This document shows, in pieces, positions 1 through 9,820 of a stretch of 64,000 nt of DNA (its first letter is position 1; each line of letters starts with the position of its first letter). The notes under the pieces were generated by a model. The model had not been told where the DNA came from. It worked only from the letters and a program-made list of their open reading frames with translations, and did no database searches. Position numbers and translations under genes: made by a program. This DNA is from an uncultured Pelagibacteraceae bacterium (lineage in GTDB: Bacteria; Pseudomonadota; Alphaproteobacteria; Pelagibacterales; Pelagibacteraceae), in contig CABYQM010000001.1 in NCBI GenBank assembly GCA_902521075.1, positions 83,974 to 147,973 on the forward strand, in the 5' to 3' direction.

Positions 1-1
1 A

Positions 2-1726
2 GTTGGAGTATTTGCTTTGGGAGCTTTATATATTCAATTGATTCTCAATCAATATGTTTTGTCCGAAGATTTTTTTCTAAACTGTCTTGGAGTTTTGCTA
101 ATCATAAAGTTCTCAGAACTTAGCAATAAAAATAACCTTTTGTCATTTAATTTAATCTCTATGATTATTGCTGTAGCAAGTTTAATTAAAGGGCAAGATA
201 TATTGAGTACATTAAATTCGTTTCTAATCTTAATACTTTTAGTTGTTAACATGTATCTAATTCAACAAAAGGAAATTCTCGATTTCAGTTTAAAAAATAT
301 ATTAAAATATTTAGGATTTGGTCTTAGTATATTTCCAATTATTATTATTTTTTATCTTGTATTTCCAAGGGCAGAAGTAAATTTCAGATTATTTGATACA
401 TCTGCAAGTTCAGTAGGTATTCCAGATAGTATAGATCTTGGATCATTTAGCCAGTTTTCGAACTCAGATGAAGAAGTTTTTACTTTAATAAATAACAATT
501 TTAAGAAGGAGGATCTTTATTTTAGGGTCAAAATCTTTGATTATATGGAAAAAGATCAATCTTGGAGACCTTCCTCAAGCTACTATCTTGTTAGTGAATT
601 TAAAAATTCCATGAGAATAAATGGTAATGAGGATTTAAATAAAAGTTATCAAATTATATTAGAGCCATATAAAAAAAAATGGATACCAAGTTTAAAAAAC
701 TCAAAATTAATCACTAACGATATTCAAATTACAAAAGATTATTTTAACCAATCTTTTGTAAGTAGAGAACTAATTGACAGAAAAAAGAAATTAATTTTTA
801 AAATGAATAAATCTGAATATTCCTTAGATGGTCCACTTAAAAGTTATTATACTTTGTTACCAGAAAACATATCACCGAAAATAAAAGATTGGGTAGATAA
901 AAATAATGTAAGCACTAAAGAAGAATTTATCGAAAAAATTTATAAAAGATTTTCTGATGGATCGTATTTTTATAACCTTAGCCCTCAGATAAACTCAAAT
1001 AATAAATATGAAAACTTTTTCTTTAATTCTAAAGAAGGATACTGCGAATATTATGCAGGAACATTTGTATTACTTACAAGATTAGCACAAATTCCAAGTA
1101 GGATAGTCACAGGTTACTATGGTGGAGATTTAAATGAGATAGGAAATTTTTTTCAATTTAAACAAAAAGATACACATGCTTGGGCAGAAGTTTGGTTTGA
1201 TGAAAGAGGGTGGGTTAGAATTGATCCAACTAGAGCAATACCTAATTCTAATATTAGAAATTCATTAAATAATTATTTTGTAAATAATGATAAATTTTCA
1301 AGTTCGATATTTTCTAATAATTTTTTTAAAATAATTAATTTTTATTTTAACTATGTTGATTTTGTATGGACTCAACATTTACTATCATATGACGATAACG
1401 AAAGAAAAAATTTTATAAAAGAATTATTAAGTTTAAATTTTTCAAAAGTCATTATTTGGATATTCGTGCCAATATTATTATTTGTAAGCATAAAATTATT
1501 TTATAATTTCAATTCAATTAAATTGATGAGGCTAAAATTGGATTTAATTCTTCTAGGAAAAAAAAGAAAACTTCAAATAAAAAATTCGGATACTATTCAA
1601 GAGATTTATTTTAAACTGATGGAAAAAGATAAATCAAAATATAAAAATTTCTTTAAATTTTATGAAAAGCAGATTTACTCAAATAACCAAATAAGTTTTA
1701 TAAAAGCTTTGAAATTAGTTTTTTAG
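2..1726 (+). CDS. Transglutaminase-like membrane protein (TgpA/DUF3488 type), 5' end cut by window
   Basis: The frame is open from base 2 with no start codon of its own, so the gene probably begins upstream; the first possible internal start is a TTG at 17. The N-terminal ~110 residues are several hydrophobic helices. A soluble region then carries the transglutaminase core: Cys in GYCEYYAG (about residue 343 counted from base 17), His in DTHAWAEVW (about 387) and Asp in RIDPT (about 403), so the catalytic triad is intact. One more membrane helix lies near residue 475-500, followed by a basic tail. This order matches bacterial TgpA-type proteins, membrane-anchored with the transglutaminase/protease-like domain in the periplasm; the in vivo substrate is not known from sequence. 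The 3' end overlaps the convergent neighbour by 12 bases. Confidence 0.85.
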   Translation, partial: VGVFALGALYIQLILNQYVLSEDFFLNCLGVLLIIKFSELSNKNNLLSFNLISMIIAVASLIKGQDILSTLNSFLILILLVVNMYLIQQKEILDFSLKNILKYLGFGLSIFPIIIIFYLVFPRAEVNFRLFDTSASSVGIPDSIDLGSFSQFSNSDEEVFTLINNNFKKEDLYFRVKIFDYMEKDQSWRPSSSYYLVSEFKNSMRINGNEDLNKSYQIILEPYKKKWIPSLKNSKLITNDIQITKDYFNQSFVSRELIDRKKKLIFKMNKSEYSLDGPLKSYYTLLPENISPKIKDWVDKNNVSTKEEFIEKIYKRFSDGSYFYNLSPQINSNNKYENFFFNSKEGYCEYYAGTFVLLTRLAQIPSRIVTGYYGGDLNEIGNFFQFKQKDTHAWAEVWFDERGWVRIDPTRAIPNSNIRNSLNNYFVNNDKFSSSIFSNNFFKIINFYFNYVDFVWTQHLLSYDDNERKNFIKELLSLNFSKVIIWIFVPILLFVSIKLFYNFNSIKLMRLKLDLILLGKKRKLQIKNSDTIQEIYFKLMEKDKSKYKNFFKFYEKQIYSNNQISFIKALKLVF

Positions 1727-4363
1727 TAAAAGATTTCTTTCAGTCTTGAGTTTATTATTTTCTTTGATCAACTGAATAATCATTTCTTTCATTATTCTAT
1801 TCTCTTCAACTGCTCTACCACTTATCTCAGCCAATCTCTCATTTTCTTTAGCTAGCTGCAATTGATCAAATAATTTTTCTAGTTCTGGATCAATAGGTAG
1901 ACCCTCTATTCTTTTGCTAATATTATTTTGAATTACTTTCGTTAATGAAATACTTACTTGGCTGTCTTTAAGTCCATTTTGTTCATTAAACTCTAGATTA
2001 AAGTTTAATCCAAAATTTTCAGTATTTTTGCTGATATTTAAACCTGCTTTTACTGCTAAATCATCATTCATATAATGGGCCATGTCTTTTCTTTCACCGT
2101 CTGCAACAATGTCAATTTTTTCACTCAAAGTTTGATTTAAAGATAGGCCTGTATATGGCTTAAGAACGAAGCCATTTTCAAAAGATTTTGAATACTCAAC
2201 ATTAAATCCGCCTGATAATACTTGATCTATCGCATCATCAACAGAAAGATCTCCATCTGTAAAAGATGTTAGATAAGTTGGAAGTCTTCTTAGACCATAT
2301 TTACCATCCACTTCAATATTTAAACTTTGACTATCATCAATTTCTATTTCTTTAGATGCTTTATAATTTACAGCAGCAAACTGACCTAGGTTTTCTTTTG
2401 AAATAGTTTGTTGTGTTTCAGTTTCAAGATCTAAATATTTATTTTGAGTTAACCCAAAAATTGAAACTACAGAAAATTTAAATTTCTCGTAATCGATTTC
2501 TTTTTTTAGACCAATAGCTAAATTTTCACTATCTAAAGCTTCTCCATTATTAAATTTTGCTTGCTGACTAGAATAACTTAAAAACGGTGTAAAATTGTCA
2601 TTTTCAATTTTAAAATCTCCAGTAACTCCTGTTGTTTCATTTTTATAAATATTGTCTCTTTTCTTTACAGAATAATATCCACTAGATTTTTTTTCTTCTG
2701 AAACTGAATTAAAAATATCGTTTAAATTAGATAAAAATATTTCCGATCTATATTTTTTATTATGGCTATCAATATCTAAATCTTCACCATAAACATATAA
2801 GAAACCATTTGTTTCTGAATTATCAGCATCTGGATCACTGTTGCTATCTAATATTTCATAGGTATCATTTCCACAAAGATTATTTGTGATTACCATATTT
2901 GTCTTATTATGAATTTCTATTTTTTGATCTTTTGAAATACTGCAATCTAATGTCATGGTAGTATTGGTACTATTTAATTCAATTTCACCATTATAAGTAC
3001 CTTCACCTTTTGTAACTATTTCTAATCCTGTGTTATTTGAATTTGCCATAACAATAGAATTGTCACCTCCTGAAATAGTTCCTGAATTATTAATTGTTAA
3101 GTCATCAAAGTTTTTATTGGCGTGATAATCTCCAATTTTAATTCCGTCTGCATCACCATTAATTGCGCTAATTGTTCCAAAATTATTTAGAACTACATTT
3201 TCACCAGCTTCTACAGATGTTGAATCATTACCAAATCCAATTCCAAAGTGACCTGTATCATTCTCACCTGTTGATGTTATCGTTCCATGATTATTTATGG
3301 TAAGGTTCTTTGTTCTACCAGCTCCAATAGCAGCTGTTGTTGATTTTATTGTTCCAGTATTGTCGATAGTTGTTCCACCAGTGTTTCTAGCTATTTGTAT
3401 TGCCGGTCCAAACGCCGAATCTATAGTTCCACTATTTGTAATTGTATGAGCATCGTCACTATCTCCTTGTCTATCAATAAGAACTGTACCTGTATTAGTA
3501 CCTGTATTTGTTGAGCTGATTGTTCCTGAATTTATAAATGTAACTCCAGAGCACTCTCTACAATAAATAGTATTTCTATCTGAAGTTATTGTTCCACGAT
3601 TATCTATTGTAATATTTGATCCATTTTCAGCTAGTATACCATATCTACCTGCACTCTCGATTGTTCCTCCCTCATAATTTATAATTTCACTATCTGTAAG
3701 ATATTTTGCGATAATTGGGTTATTACCTGATGTAGATTTAATTGTTCCTCCATCATAGTTATAAATTTTAACACCTCGACTTCGTGGGTTTCCTCCTCCT
3801 CCAGTGCCTAACAAAATTGTTCCTTGTGTTGCACTAATCATACCGTGATTATGCAATATTAGCCCAACTGCAGTAGAGCCCGAGGATGATAAACTAGATT
3901 GACAATTATCGTTATTTCCAGCCTTATCACACCAACCAACATTTCGACCCTCAATCGCATTTCCTGCTTCAGCGCTAATTGTGGCACCCGCATTATTTGT
4001 GATTGTTATATTTTCTGCGTAATCTATATAAATTCCTTCATTATTGTCTGAGTTGATAGTTCCATTATTAGTTATTGTTGTATTTAAAGATGATTGAGCA
4101 TGAATTGCTTTTTGTTTATTAGTTCCATCTTCTGTTTGGATTGTTCCATCATTTGTAATCTGAACTCCAGTTTCATCCTCTAGATCAACAGCCTTATGGT
4201 CATTGTAGGTAATAGAACCAGCAGAAGTAACATTTAAAATATCATCATCTGCACATGCTAATTGGTTTGTTGATGCGCTAGCTATTGTTGTTAAACAAGG
4301 ACCAGCATAACCTATGGAACTAAATAAAAAGAATAAGATTATACTAAGTAAAATCTTTTTCAT
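1715..4363 (-). CDS. Autotransporter-like surface protein: N-x-G-T-I repeat passenger, barrel-like region, coiled-coil tail
   Basis: 882 residues with a Sec signal peptide ending near GYAGP. Residues ~45-500 hold many copies of a degenerate ~20-25-residue repeat with the core N-x-G-T-I (for example NNGTINS, NRGTITS, NSGTISS, NTGTIKS, NNSGTISG), the pattern of a right-handed beta-helix passenger. Residues ~590-810 alternate polar and hydrophobic positions as in an outer-membrane barrel, resembling autotransporter beta domains. Unlike classical autotransporters it does not end on the last barrel strand: about 70 charged residues rich in Glu, Lys and Leu follow and look like a coiled coil. It lies 13 bases downstream of pilY1 on the same strand, so it may be co-transcribed with the pilus tip genes. 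Adhesin or surface-layer role is inference. Confidence 0.7.
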   Translation of the reverse strand: MKKILLSIILFFLFSSIGYAGPCLTTIASASTNQLACADDDILNVTSAGSITYNDHKAVDLEDETGVQITNDGTIQTEDGTNKQKAIHAQSSLNTTITNNGTINSDNNEGIYIDYAENITITNNAGATISAEAGNAIEGRNVGWCDKAGNNDNCQSSLSSSGSTAVGLILHNHGMISATQGTILLGTGGGGNPRSRGVKIYNYDGGTIKSTSGNNPIIAKYLTDSEIINYEGGTIESAGRYGILAENGSNITIDNRGTITSDRNTIYCRECSGVTFINSGTISSTNTGTNTGTVLIDRQGDSDDAHTITNSGTIDSAFGPAIQIARNTGGTTIDNTGTIKSTTAAIGAGRTKNLTINNHGTITSTGENDTGHFGIGFGNDSTSVEAGENVVLNNFGTISAINGDADGIKIGDYHANKNFDDLTINNSGTISGGDNSIVMANSNNTGLEIVTKGEGTYNGEIELNSTNTTMTLDCSISKDQKIEIHNKTNMVITNNLCGNDTYEILDSNSDPDADNSETNGFLYVYGEDLDIDSHNKKYRSEIFLSNLNDIFNSVSEEKKSSGYYSVKKRDNIYKNETTGVTGDFKIENDNFTPFLSYSSQQAKFNNGEALDSENLAIGLKKEIDYEKFKFSVVSIFGLTQNKYLDLETETQQTISKENLGQFAAVNYKASKEIEIDDSQSLNIEVDGKYGLRRLPTYLTSFTDGDLSVDDAIDQVLSGGFNVEYSKSFENGFVLKPYTGLSLNQTLSEKIDIVADGERKDMAHYMNDDLAVKAGLNISKNTENFGLNFNLEFNEQNGLKDSQVSISLTKVIQNNISKRIEGLPIDPELEKLFDQLQLAKENERLAEISGRAVEENRIMKEMIIQLIKENNKLKTERNLLLKN

Positions 4364-4376
4364 AAATGTCTATTGA

Positions 4377-7300
4377 TTAATAGTTCTGTCTCCAAGAACT
4401 TCTATAACTAGATGTTCCACCTGCAGCAGCTTCAATGCTAACTAAGTCTTTTATACTTCCAGCAGATTGACCAGCAATGTTTGCAAACAGTTTACCTGCA
4501 AAAACTACAATTTTGGATAAAACACCTTGTCCAACATATTTACAAGTATCTCCTCTTCTCAAATTTTTAAGTTGAGATGAGAAATTTGTTCCACATTCAT
4601 CATCAACTCCACAAATAAATGCATCACCGAGACTACATTTATTAACTGATGATGTTGGTTGATAAATTGGAAAATATACCAACCCACTTGATACAGTTGG
4701 TTCAGCAGTAACTTTCTGAGATTTATCTAATTTTATATACCAACCGGTATCTGTTGACGTTGGACATTTATTACCTGTTTTGTCCTTTGTAGTATTTTTA
4801 CATTTCGTTAAATCAGCAGCTTTTTTAGGAACTGCTACATCTCTATATTCTGGATAATGAGGATCTCTAATACCTATCATTAAGTTATCCGTACCATTAC
4901 TCGTATTTCCTATTCTCTCATAATCTCCAGTTCCAGCATATAACCATAATGAATTGGTAGTCTGTCCAATTGTTGCGTCCATAGAATGATACATATATCT
5001 GCCATTAGTTTGGTTTGAACCTGCTTTAAATAATGTTGTGCTATCATACATCTTTAAAGATTGACCCGTTCCATCAGTCCTATTATTCGTCAAATTAAAT
5101 TTAGTAATTTTTCCTTCAAGATCGCTGATGTAGACAAGCGCACCTCTAAAATCAATTCCTCTTGCGGTATCTGCAGTTATTACAACAGGTGATCCTGGTG
5201 TTGAATTAACGATATCATTCGTCAACATATCCTCTATGTCTATTCTTTTTTCAAGTTTACCTGGGAACGTTGTATCCTCAAGATTAACAATTGTTAAATT
5301 AGAACCAACACCGGAGTTTTGAACACCGTATCCTCCGCCCATAATTGCAACATAAATATCATCCTCTAAATTATTATCACCAGGACCTTTATTTGGCATT
5401 CTTATAATTCTAGGTGACGACCAAGTTCCACCTAATTCACTATAATCGTATTCAGGTTGGCTTAATACCCCAGTTTGTGCAGAGCCAGGCTTAATATGTA
5501 AAGCCATATTCGAACTACTTAAGGTACAAGGTGCATTTGGATTGCTTGAACATGGATCTGCTCCATAAAATTTTAATGTTTTATTTATTAATGTGATCTC
5601 AGTTGCTGGCTTTGTTTGAGCTTGCCCACCACTAGGAGGCGCAGGTATTGTGATTGTAGAGGATTTAACTGTAAAGTTATTAAACGGTTTATCGTCAATT
5701 AATATTGAAATATCAGATTTACTCAAATTAGGAACATCTAAAGTCCAAACATTGCTCTCCTGACAGTCAGTTGATTGATCACTTTTACATGTTAAGTCAC
5801 CTTTATTATTCGAACTTACAGTAATAGACTCAAAGAAACTTGCTAAATCATAAATCTTTTTGATGTAATCATAACTTGAGATAGTTCCATTATGATCCAT
5901 TACATGGACTTTAGTTTGAATACCATCATTAAGCACTGAATATAAATGCATTGGTGCATCTCGATCTGTGATATCTAATACAGAAAATCCTGCACCACCT
6001 CTACCGTATGGAACCATTAGTATTGTATGCCATTCTTTTTTGCTATCGTAAGGACCTTTATAAAACATATCATGCGCAGTAACGGATCCATCAACACCAT
6101 AAATAGCATTAGATCCACCAACCCCACTTCTATTTAAATTTACGTTAACCATATTTGGCATTGTTGATGCAATAAATGGTGGAACAAATGCCCAAATTTC
6201 CTTACCAGTTTTTCCATCAAATGCATGAAGCATTCCGTCATTTGCGCCAACATAAACTGTTTCTTTTCTTGAAGAATGTTTTTGTGCAAATGAAGAATAA
6301 TTTTTCAAAGATCTCCAATAAGCTTCTTGATTTCTTCCTGCAAAAGCTGTTTCAGCTGATGGTTTTGAAACCACTACTAATTCTGAATGGTAAATATCTC
6401 CAAGAGGGTTAGGTCTTGTTTCAGTTAAATTACAATCACCATCATAATCAAAATAATCTTGTCCTCTAACAAACTGTATTAGGCCTTTAATGTCATCTTC
6501 ATTATCATTTTGAACTGAGGAAACATTCTTACATCTTTGTGTATTAGTAGGGTTATCACTTTTACTATGATAATTTGGCACTTCATTATTTGTATGAGTA
6601 AATAACTTGTCAATATCCTGGTAATTTGATGTTACCCAATTATTTAAATTACCATAACCAGAATTTGCAGATGTGTTTGGAAGGTGGGTCCAAATTTTTC
6701 TGTCATCTGTATTTCTTTTTTCTAATAATTCAGCTGCATCCCAATTCTTTTTACCAACAACTCCATTAGAGTCTATGGCGGTACTTTTTAAGGTTCCTTT
6801 CCACTCTTTATTTTGCTCATAATCAAATTGTGCTTGATATAAAGATCCACCTTGTTCAATTGTAGCTGTAATTGCAGGCGCAGAGAAAGATAATTTTTGA
6901 GCAATAATTTGTGATATGGCAGCTTTTAATTGTGTCTTTAGAGATTGAGTGGTTCTTGCTACAATAACGCTATTAGTTCCACCTGTTTGTGCCATCCTAT
7001 TAAAGTTTCTCACTCCACTATTTGAAAGTCCTGTTCCATAAGCTACAGTAAAAGTTTTTATCTTATGTGAATTTAATAATTTTGATACTCTCCTCGCGGC
7101 ACGGTTATGATTATACCAATCTCCATCACCTATAACTAAAACATAACTATTCTGACAAGTTAAGTTTTTATCTATTGGAGATAAAGTACTATGCAAATAA
7201 TATTCTTCTGCTTGTTTTGCCCAGTTATCAGCATTCGTTCCACCACCAGGCTGAACTGATTTTATGATAGAATTAATTTTTGCCGCCCCTTGTTTGTGAG

Positions 7301-8522
7301 CTCTTACTTTTATACAGGCTCTACTAGTACAAGGCGTAGCCCTTCCATTAGTTATATCGCCAGTCCAAGATCTAAAACCAGACCCATTATTATCCCACGA
7401 CCAGTAACCAAATCCAAAATTTACTCCTGCTGTTAAAGAACTATCTGTAACAATTGATTGAATAGCTTCATGGGCACCTGACATTCTTGTTCCAGCAGAG
7501 CCTCCAAATTCTTTATCAAAATTTAAATCTAGATCAAATGCATTAACACTTTGTTTATAATAACTGGTACTTAATACTCTGTTGTTGGTTTTATCTACGG
7601 TTACACCCCATGGACCATACATTCTAACATTGCCAGTCTTTGATGCATTTCTTCCGTATCTACCAATATTTTTTATTGCAGTATAACCATTTCTTGATGA
7701 GTTTAATGTAACTTTAGTAACTCTATGATTTCTCCAATCACTACCATATAAAATTAATTCATTTGATGGATGATGATCCATTCCATATGAGTAGTACCAA
7801 TTACCAACATACGATCTGCTAGAATAGTTTGTATTTATGCAACCATTGCTTCCAATGGTGTATCTATAAATGTAACGACTATAATGCACATAATAATTTT
7901 CTCTTTTATAATCTGCAGTCTGACCATAATAACGGGCGTAAGAAGATAAATTTCCGCTCCAAGAGCAACTTATTTTTGAAGGAGTTGCTCCAGATATATT
8001 ATAAGTCAACATACCTCGATATCCTGTTGCATATAAAGTGTTTTGCGCAATGGAAATATTTCTTGGATAATTTAAGAATTGGTTCCAATCACAGCTACCG
8101 CTTGTAAGATCAATTCTAAAAACTCTGTTTTGATAAAAAGAAGCAACATACAATTTATTGTTATGTACTTTCATATTCAATGGGTAATAAGATCTACAAT
8201 TACCACTTCCTCTATAAGTACCACTACTTGCAAAGCTAGTATCATTACTCTTTGATGAATAAGTAAATTTTTTTATTCCACGTATCCAGTATTGACCAAC
8301 ATAAACATCGCCACTACTATCTGTTGCAACGCTATAAGGATAAGAAAAGCCAGCTCCGCTTGTCATTCTAACACTCATACTTCCAGATTTGTCTAAAAGG
8401 ATTAATACATTAGCTGGAACATCAGATATTCCAGAACCAGGTGGTAAATTTTTTGCAAAACTATTATTTGAAAAAAAAGATAAAATTAAAATGATTTTTA
8501 AAATTAAAAGTTTTAATTTCAT
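4377..8522 (-). CDS. pilY1: PilY1-like type IV pilus tip adhesin with split VWA domain
   Basis: 1381 residues with a signal peptide (about 1-23). A von Willebrand A domain starts with the MIDAS motif DKSGSMS (Asp44), but the next ~290 residues (about 55-345) are six NHL/propeller-like blades (patterns such as YSVATDSSGDVYVG and PWGVTVDKTNNRV). The VWA fold then resumes with a GTRMSGAHEAIQSI helix, the MIDAS Thr in PGGGTNADN (~427) and Asp in VIGDGDWYN (~465). The second half is a PilY1/PilC C-terminal propeller: NPLGDIYHSELVVVSKP, VYVGANDGMLHAFDGKTG and ISDLEGKITKFNL, the last resembling the calcium-loop region of PilY1. PilY1 acts with minor pilins at the pilus tip in adhesion and priming of assembly. 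It sits in the minor-pilin operon 3 bases after the unknown secreted protein. Confidence 0.9.
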   Translation of the reverse strand: MKLKLLILKIILILSFFSNNSFAKNLPPGSGISDVPANVLILLDKSGSMSVRMTSGAGFSYPYSVATDSSGDVYVGQYWIRGIKKFTYSSKSNDTSFASSGTYRGSGNCRSYYPLNMKVHNNKLYVASFYQNRVFRIDLTSGSCDWNQFLNYPRNISIAQNTLYATGYRGMLTYNISGATPSKISCSWSGNLSSYARYYGQTADYKRENYYVHYSRYIYRYTIGSNGCINTNYSSRSYVGNWYYSYGMDHHPSNELILYGSDWRNHRVTKVTLNSSRNGYTAIKNIGRYGRNASKTGNVRMYGPWGVTVDKTNNRVLSTSYYKQSVNAFDLDLNFDKEFGGSAGTRMSGAHEAIQSIVTDSSLTAGVNFGFGYWSWDNNGSGFRSWTGDITNGRATPCTSRACIKVRAHKQGAAKINSIIKSVQPGGGTNADNWAKQAEEYYLHSTLSPIDKNLTCQNSYVLVIGDGDWYNHNRAARRVSKLLNSHKIKTFTVAYGTGLSNSGVRNFNRMAQTGGTNSVIVARTTQSLKTQLKAAISQIIAQKLSFSAPAITATIEQGGSLYQAQFDYEQNKEWKGTLKSTAIDSNGVVGKKNWDAAELLEKRNTDDRKIWTHLPNTSANSGYGNLNNWVTSNYQDIDKLFTHTNNEVPNYHSKSDNPTNTQRCKNVSSVQNDNEDDIKGLIQFVRGQDYFDYDGDCNLTETRPNPLGDIYHSELVVVSKPSAETAFAGRNQEAYWRSLKNYSSFAQKHSSRKETVYVGANDGMLHAFDGKTGKEIWAFVPPFIASTMPNMVNVNLNRSGVGGSNAIYGVDGSVTAHDMFYKGPYDSKKEWHTILMVPYGRGGAGFSVLDITDRDAPMHLYSVLNDGIQTKVHVMDHNGTISSYDYIKKIYDLASFFESITVSSNNKGDLTCKSDQSTDCQESNVWTLDVPNLSKSDISILIDDKPFNNFTVKSSTITIPAPPSGGQAQTKPATEITLINKTLKFYGADPCSSNPNAPCTLSSSNMALHIKPGSAQTGVLSQPEYDYSELGGTWSSPRIIRMPNKGPGDNNLEDDIYVAIMGGGYGVQNSGVGSNLTIVNLEDTTFPGKLEKRIDIEDMLTNDIVNSTPGSPVVITADTARGIDFRGALVYISDLEGKITKFNLTNNRTDGTGQSLKMYDSTTLFKAGSNQTNGRYMYHSMDATIGQTTNSLWLYAGTGDYERIGNTSNGTDNLMIGIRDPHYPEYRDVAVPKKAADLTKCKNTTKDKTGNKCPTSTDTGWYIKLDKSQKVTAEPTVSSGLVYFPIYQPTSSVNKCSLGDAFICGVDDECGTNFSSQLKNLRRGDTCKYVGQGVLSKIVVFAGKLFANIAGQSAGSIKDLVSIEAAAGGTSSYRSSWRQNY

Positions 8523-8524
8523 AA

Positions 8525-9082
8525 TTATTGTTCTTGCTCCATTTTCTCTAATTCAACTTCAAGATCATAGTAAAATTTACCTAATTTTTCATCATACTCT
8601 ACAGTTGTAATCATTAATTCTTCTTCAAAAAGCTCTTCTTCACCAAGCATTCTTTTATATACAATGACATCATTATTACTTTTCTCCCAAATTTTGAAAC
8701 TATCAAATATTTGTGGATTTTGTCCTGTATCGAAATCACCATAAACTTTTTTAACATATCTCATTAATGTTAATTTATTATTCTCAGTGTTTTTACCATC
8801 ATTCATAACAATCATTCTAATGGCTGCTAATTTTGCAGCATCTTCTGTTTCACCTAAAAATACATATTCTACTGCAATATCATTGTTCAAATTATCATTT
8901 GGACATAACTCTGGTGATGGAACAGGCAAATAATATTGTCCTTTATATCCTGGTAGTGGCATATCAAATTTATCAAAAACTTTTTTACCACTATCTCCAA
9001 TATCAATTAAAAAATCACAAGCAGCTTGGACAGGTGAACTAAAAGTTAAAAAAACTATAATAAATTTAATTAAATTTTTCAT
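8525..9082 (-). CDS. Secreted protein of unknown function in minor-pilin operon
   Basis: 185 residues with a clear signal peptide (MKNLIKFIIVFLTF then SSPVQA, cleavage before ACDF). The mature protein is acidic and ends in a Glu-rich stretch (EEELFEEELMI then LEVELEKMEQEQ). There are no further membrane segments, and only Cys22 and a second Cys near residue 60 are visible, a possible disulfide. I do not recognise a family. It lies between pilX (45-base gap) and pilY1 (3-base gap), so it is probably translated with pilY1. A chaperone, stabiliser or tip component for PilY1 would fit the position, but that is only inferred from context. Confidence 0.75.
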   Translation of the reverse strand: MKNLIKFIIVFLTFSSPVQAACDFLIDIGDSGKKVFDKFDMPLPGYKGQYYLPVPSPELCPNDNLNNDIAVEYVFLGETEDAAKLAAIRMIVMNDGKNTENNKLTLMRYVKKVYGDFDTGQNPQIFDSFKIWEKSNNDVIVYKRMLGEEELFEEELMITTVEYDEKLGKFYYDLEVELEKMEQEQ

Positions 9083-9127
9083 AAAGATTTAGAAATATTA
9101 TTATAACTCTTAAAATTTGTCGTCATT

Positions 9128-9820
9128 TTATTTAGGTAATACAATCACACTTTCTAATGCAACTACCATTCTTTCGCTACCCTTCTTTAAACCACAGCCA
9201 TAAATTCGATAAGCCATTCCATCATTTCCTTTATCAGTTGAGCCTTTTTTGATACTAGAACCAGTACCTCTAAAAGGTGCAGCACCAATTCTTATTACAA
9301 AAAATTCATAAAAGTAATTGTAAAGTTTTTCAGCTTCTTTTCTCTCATCATTAGTTGCAGAATTAAAACTATCACGGACTAATTTTCCAAAATTCCAACT
9401 TTGTGCAGCTACAACATCATAGAAATTTCCACTTAACCTTACTTTGTCTAAATCCTTAAAGCTATTAGCACAGAAATTTTCTGTATTATAATAAAGAGAG
9501 CTATTGCTAGAATTATAATTGATCCTATAATTAGCCATATTACCGTTCCATTGAGTGTTATTAGCTGGTAAATTTCTTTTTGATGTATCTCTAACATGAT
9601 TTGAAGTACTCCAGGGACCTAAAAATTGATTGAGTACATATTTTTCACCTTCTATCAAAGCTGTTTCAGCAATATAGAAAGTTTGCTGATACTCATCACT
9701 CTTATTATTACTTTGATGGTCACCTGCTGATATTACAATTAACGCTCCTCCCATTAATGACATTGCAAGCATTAAGACTAAAGATAATACTAGCGCAAAA
9801 CCTTGTTCATTTTTTTTCAT
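9128..9820 (-). CDS. pilX: PilX-like minor pilin
   Basis: 230 residues. The N-terminus has the PilX_N layout: a short basic leader, QGFALVLSLVLMLAMSLMGG as hydrophobic helix, then SAGDHQSNNKSDEYQQTFYIAETAL, where the FYIAETAL element is typical of PilX proteins. The globular part contains FCANSFKDL and IYGCGLK cysteines. PilX is one of the minor pilins that, with PilV, PilW and FimT, primes pilus assembly and carries PilY1 at the tip. The start codon overlaps the pilW stop by one base, showing translational coupling in the pilT-to-pilY1 operon. Confidence 0.85.
   Translation of the reverse strand: MKKNEQGFALVLSLVLMLAMSLMGGALIVISAGDHQSNNKSDEYQQTFYIAETALIEGEKYVLNQFLGPWSTSNHVRDTSKRNLPANNTQWNGNMANYRINYNSSNSSLYYNTENFCANSFKDLDKVRLSGNFYDVVAAQSWNFGKLVRDSFNSATNDERKEAEKLYNYFYEFFVIRIGAAPFRGTGSSIKKGSTDKGNDGMAYRIYGCGLKKGSERMVVALESVIVLPK

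Noticed and set aside
1715..4363. Repeated DNA pattern that might be a tandem repeat array or CRISPR-like element
   Set aside because: The repeats are protein-level (N-x-G-T-I), irregular in length and variable in DNA sequence, within one open frame.
8833..9042. Antisense open frame opposite the unknown secreted protein
   Set aside because: It is a shadow of the sense gene, without signal, domain or ribosome site; the same applies to the other short antisense frames.
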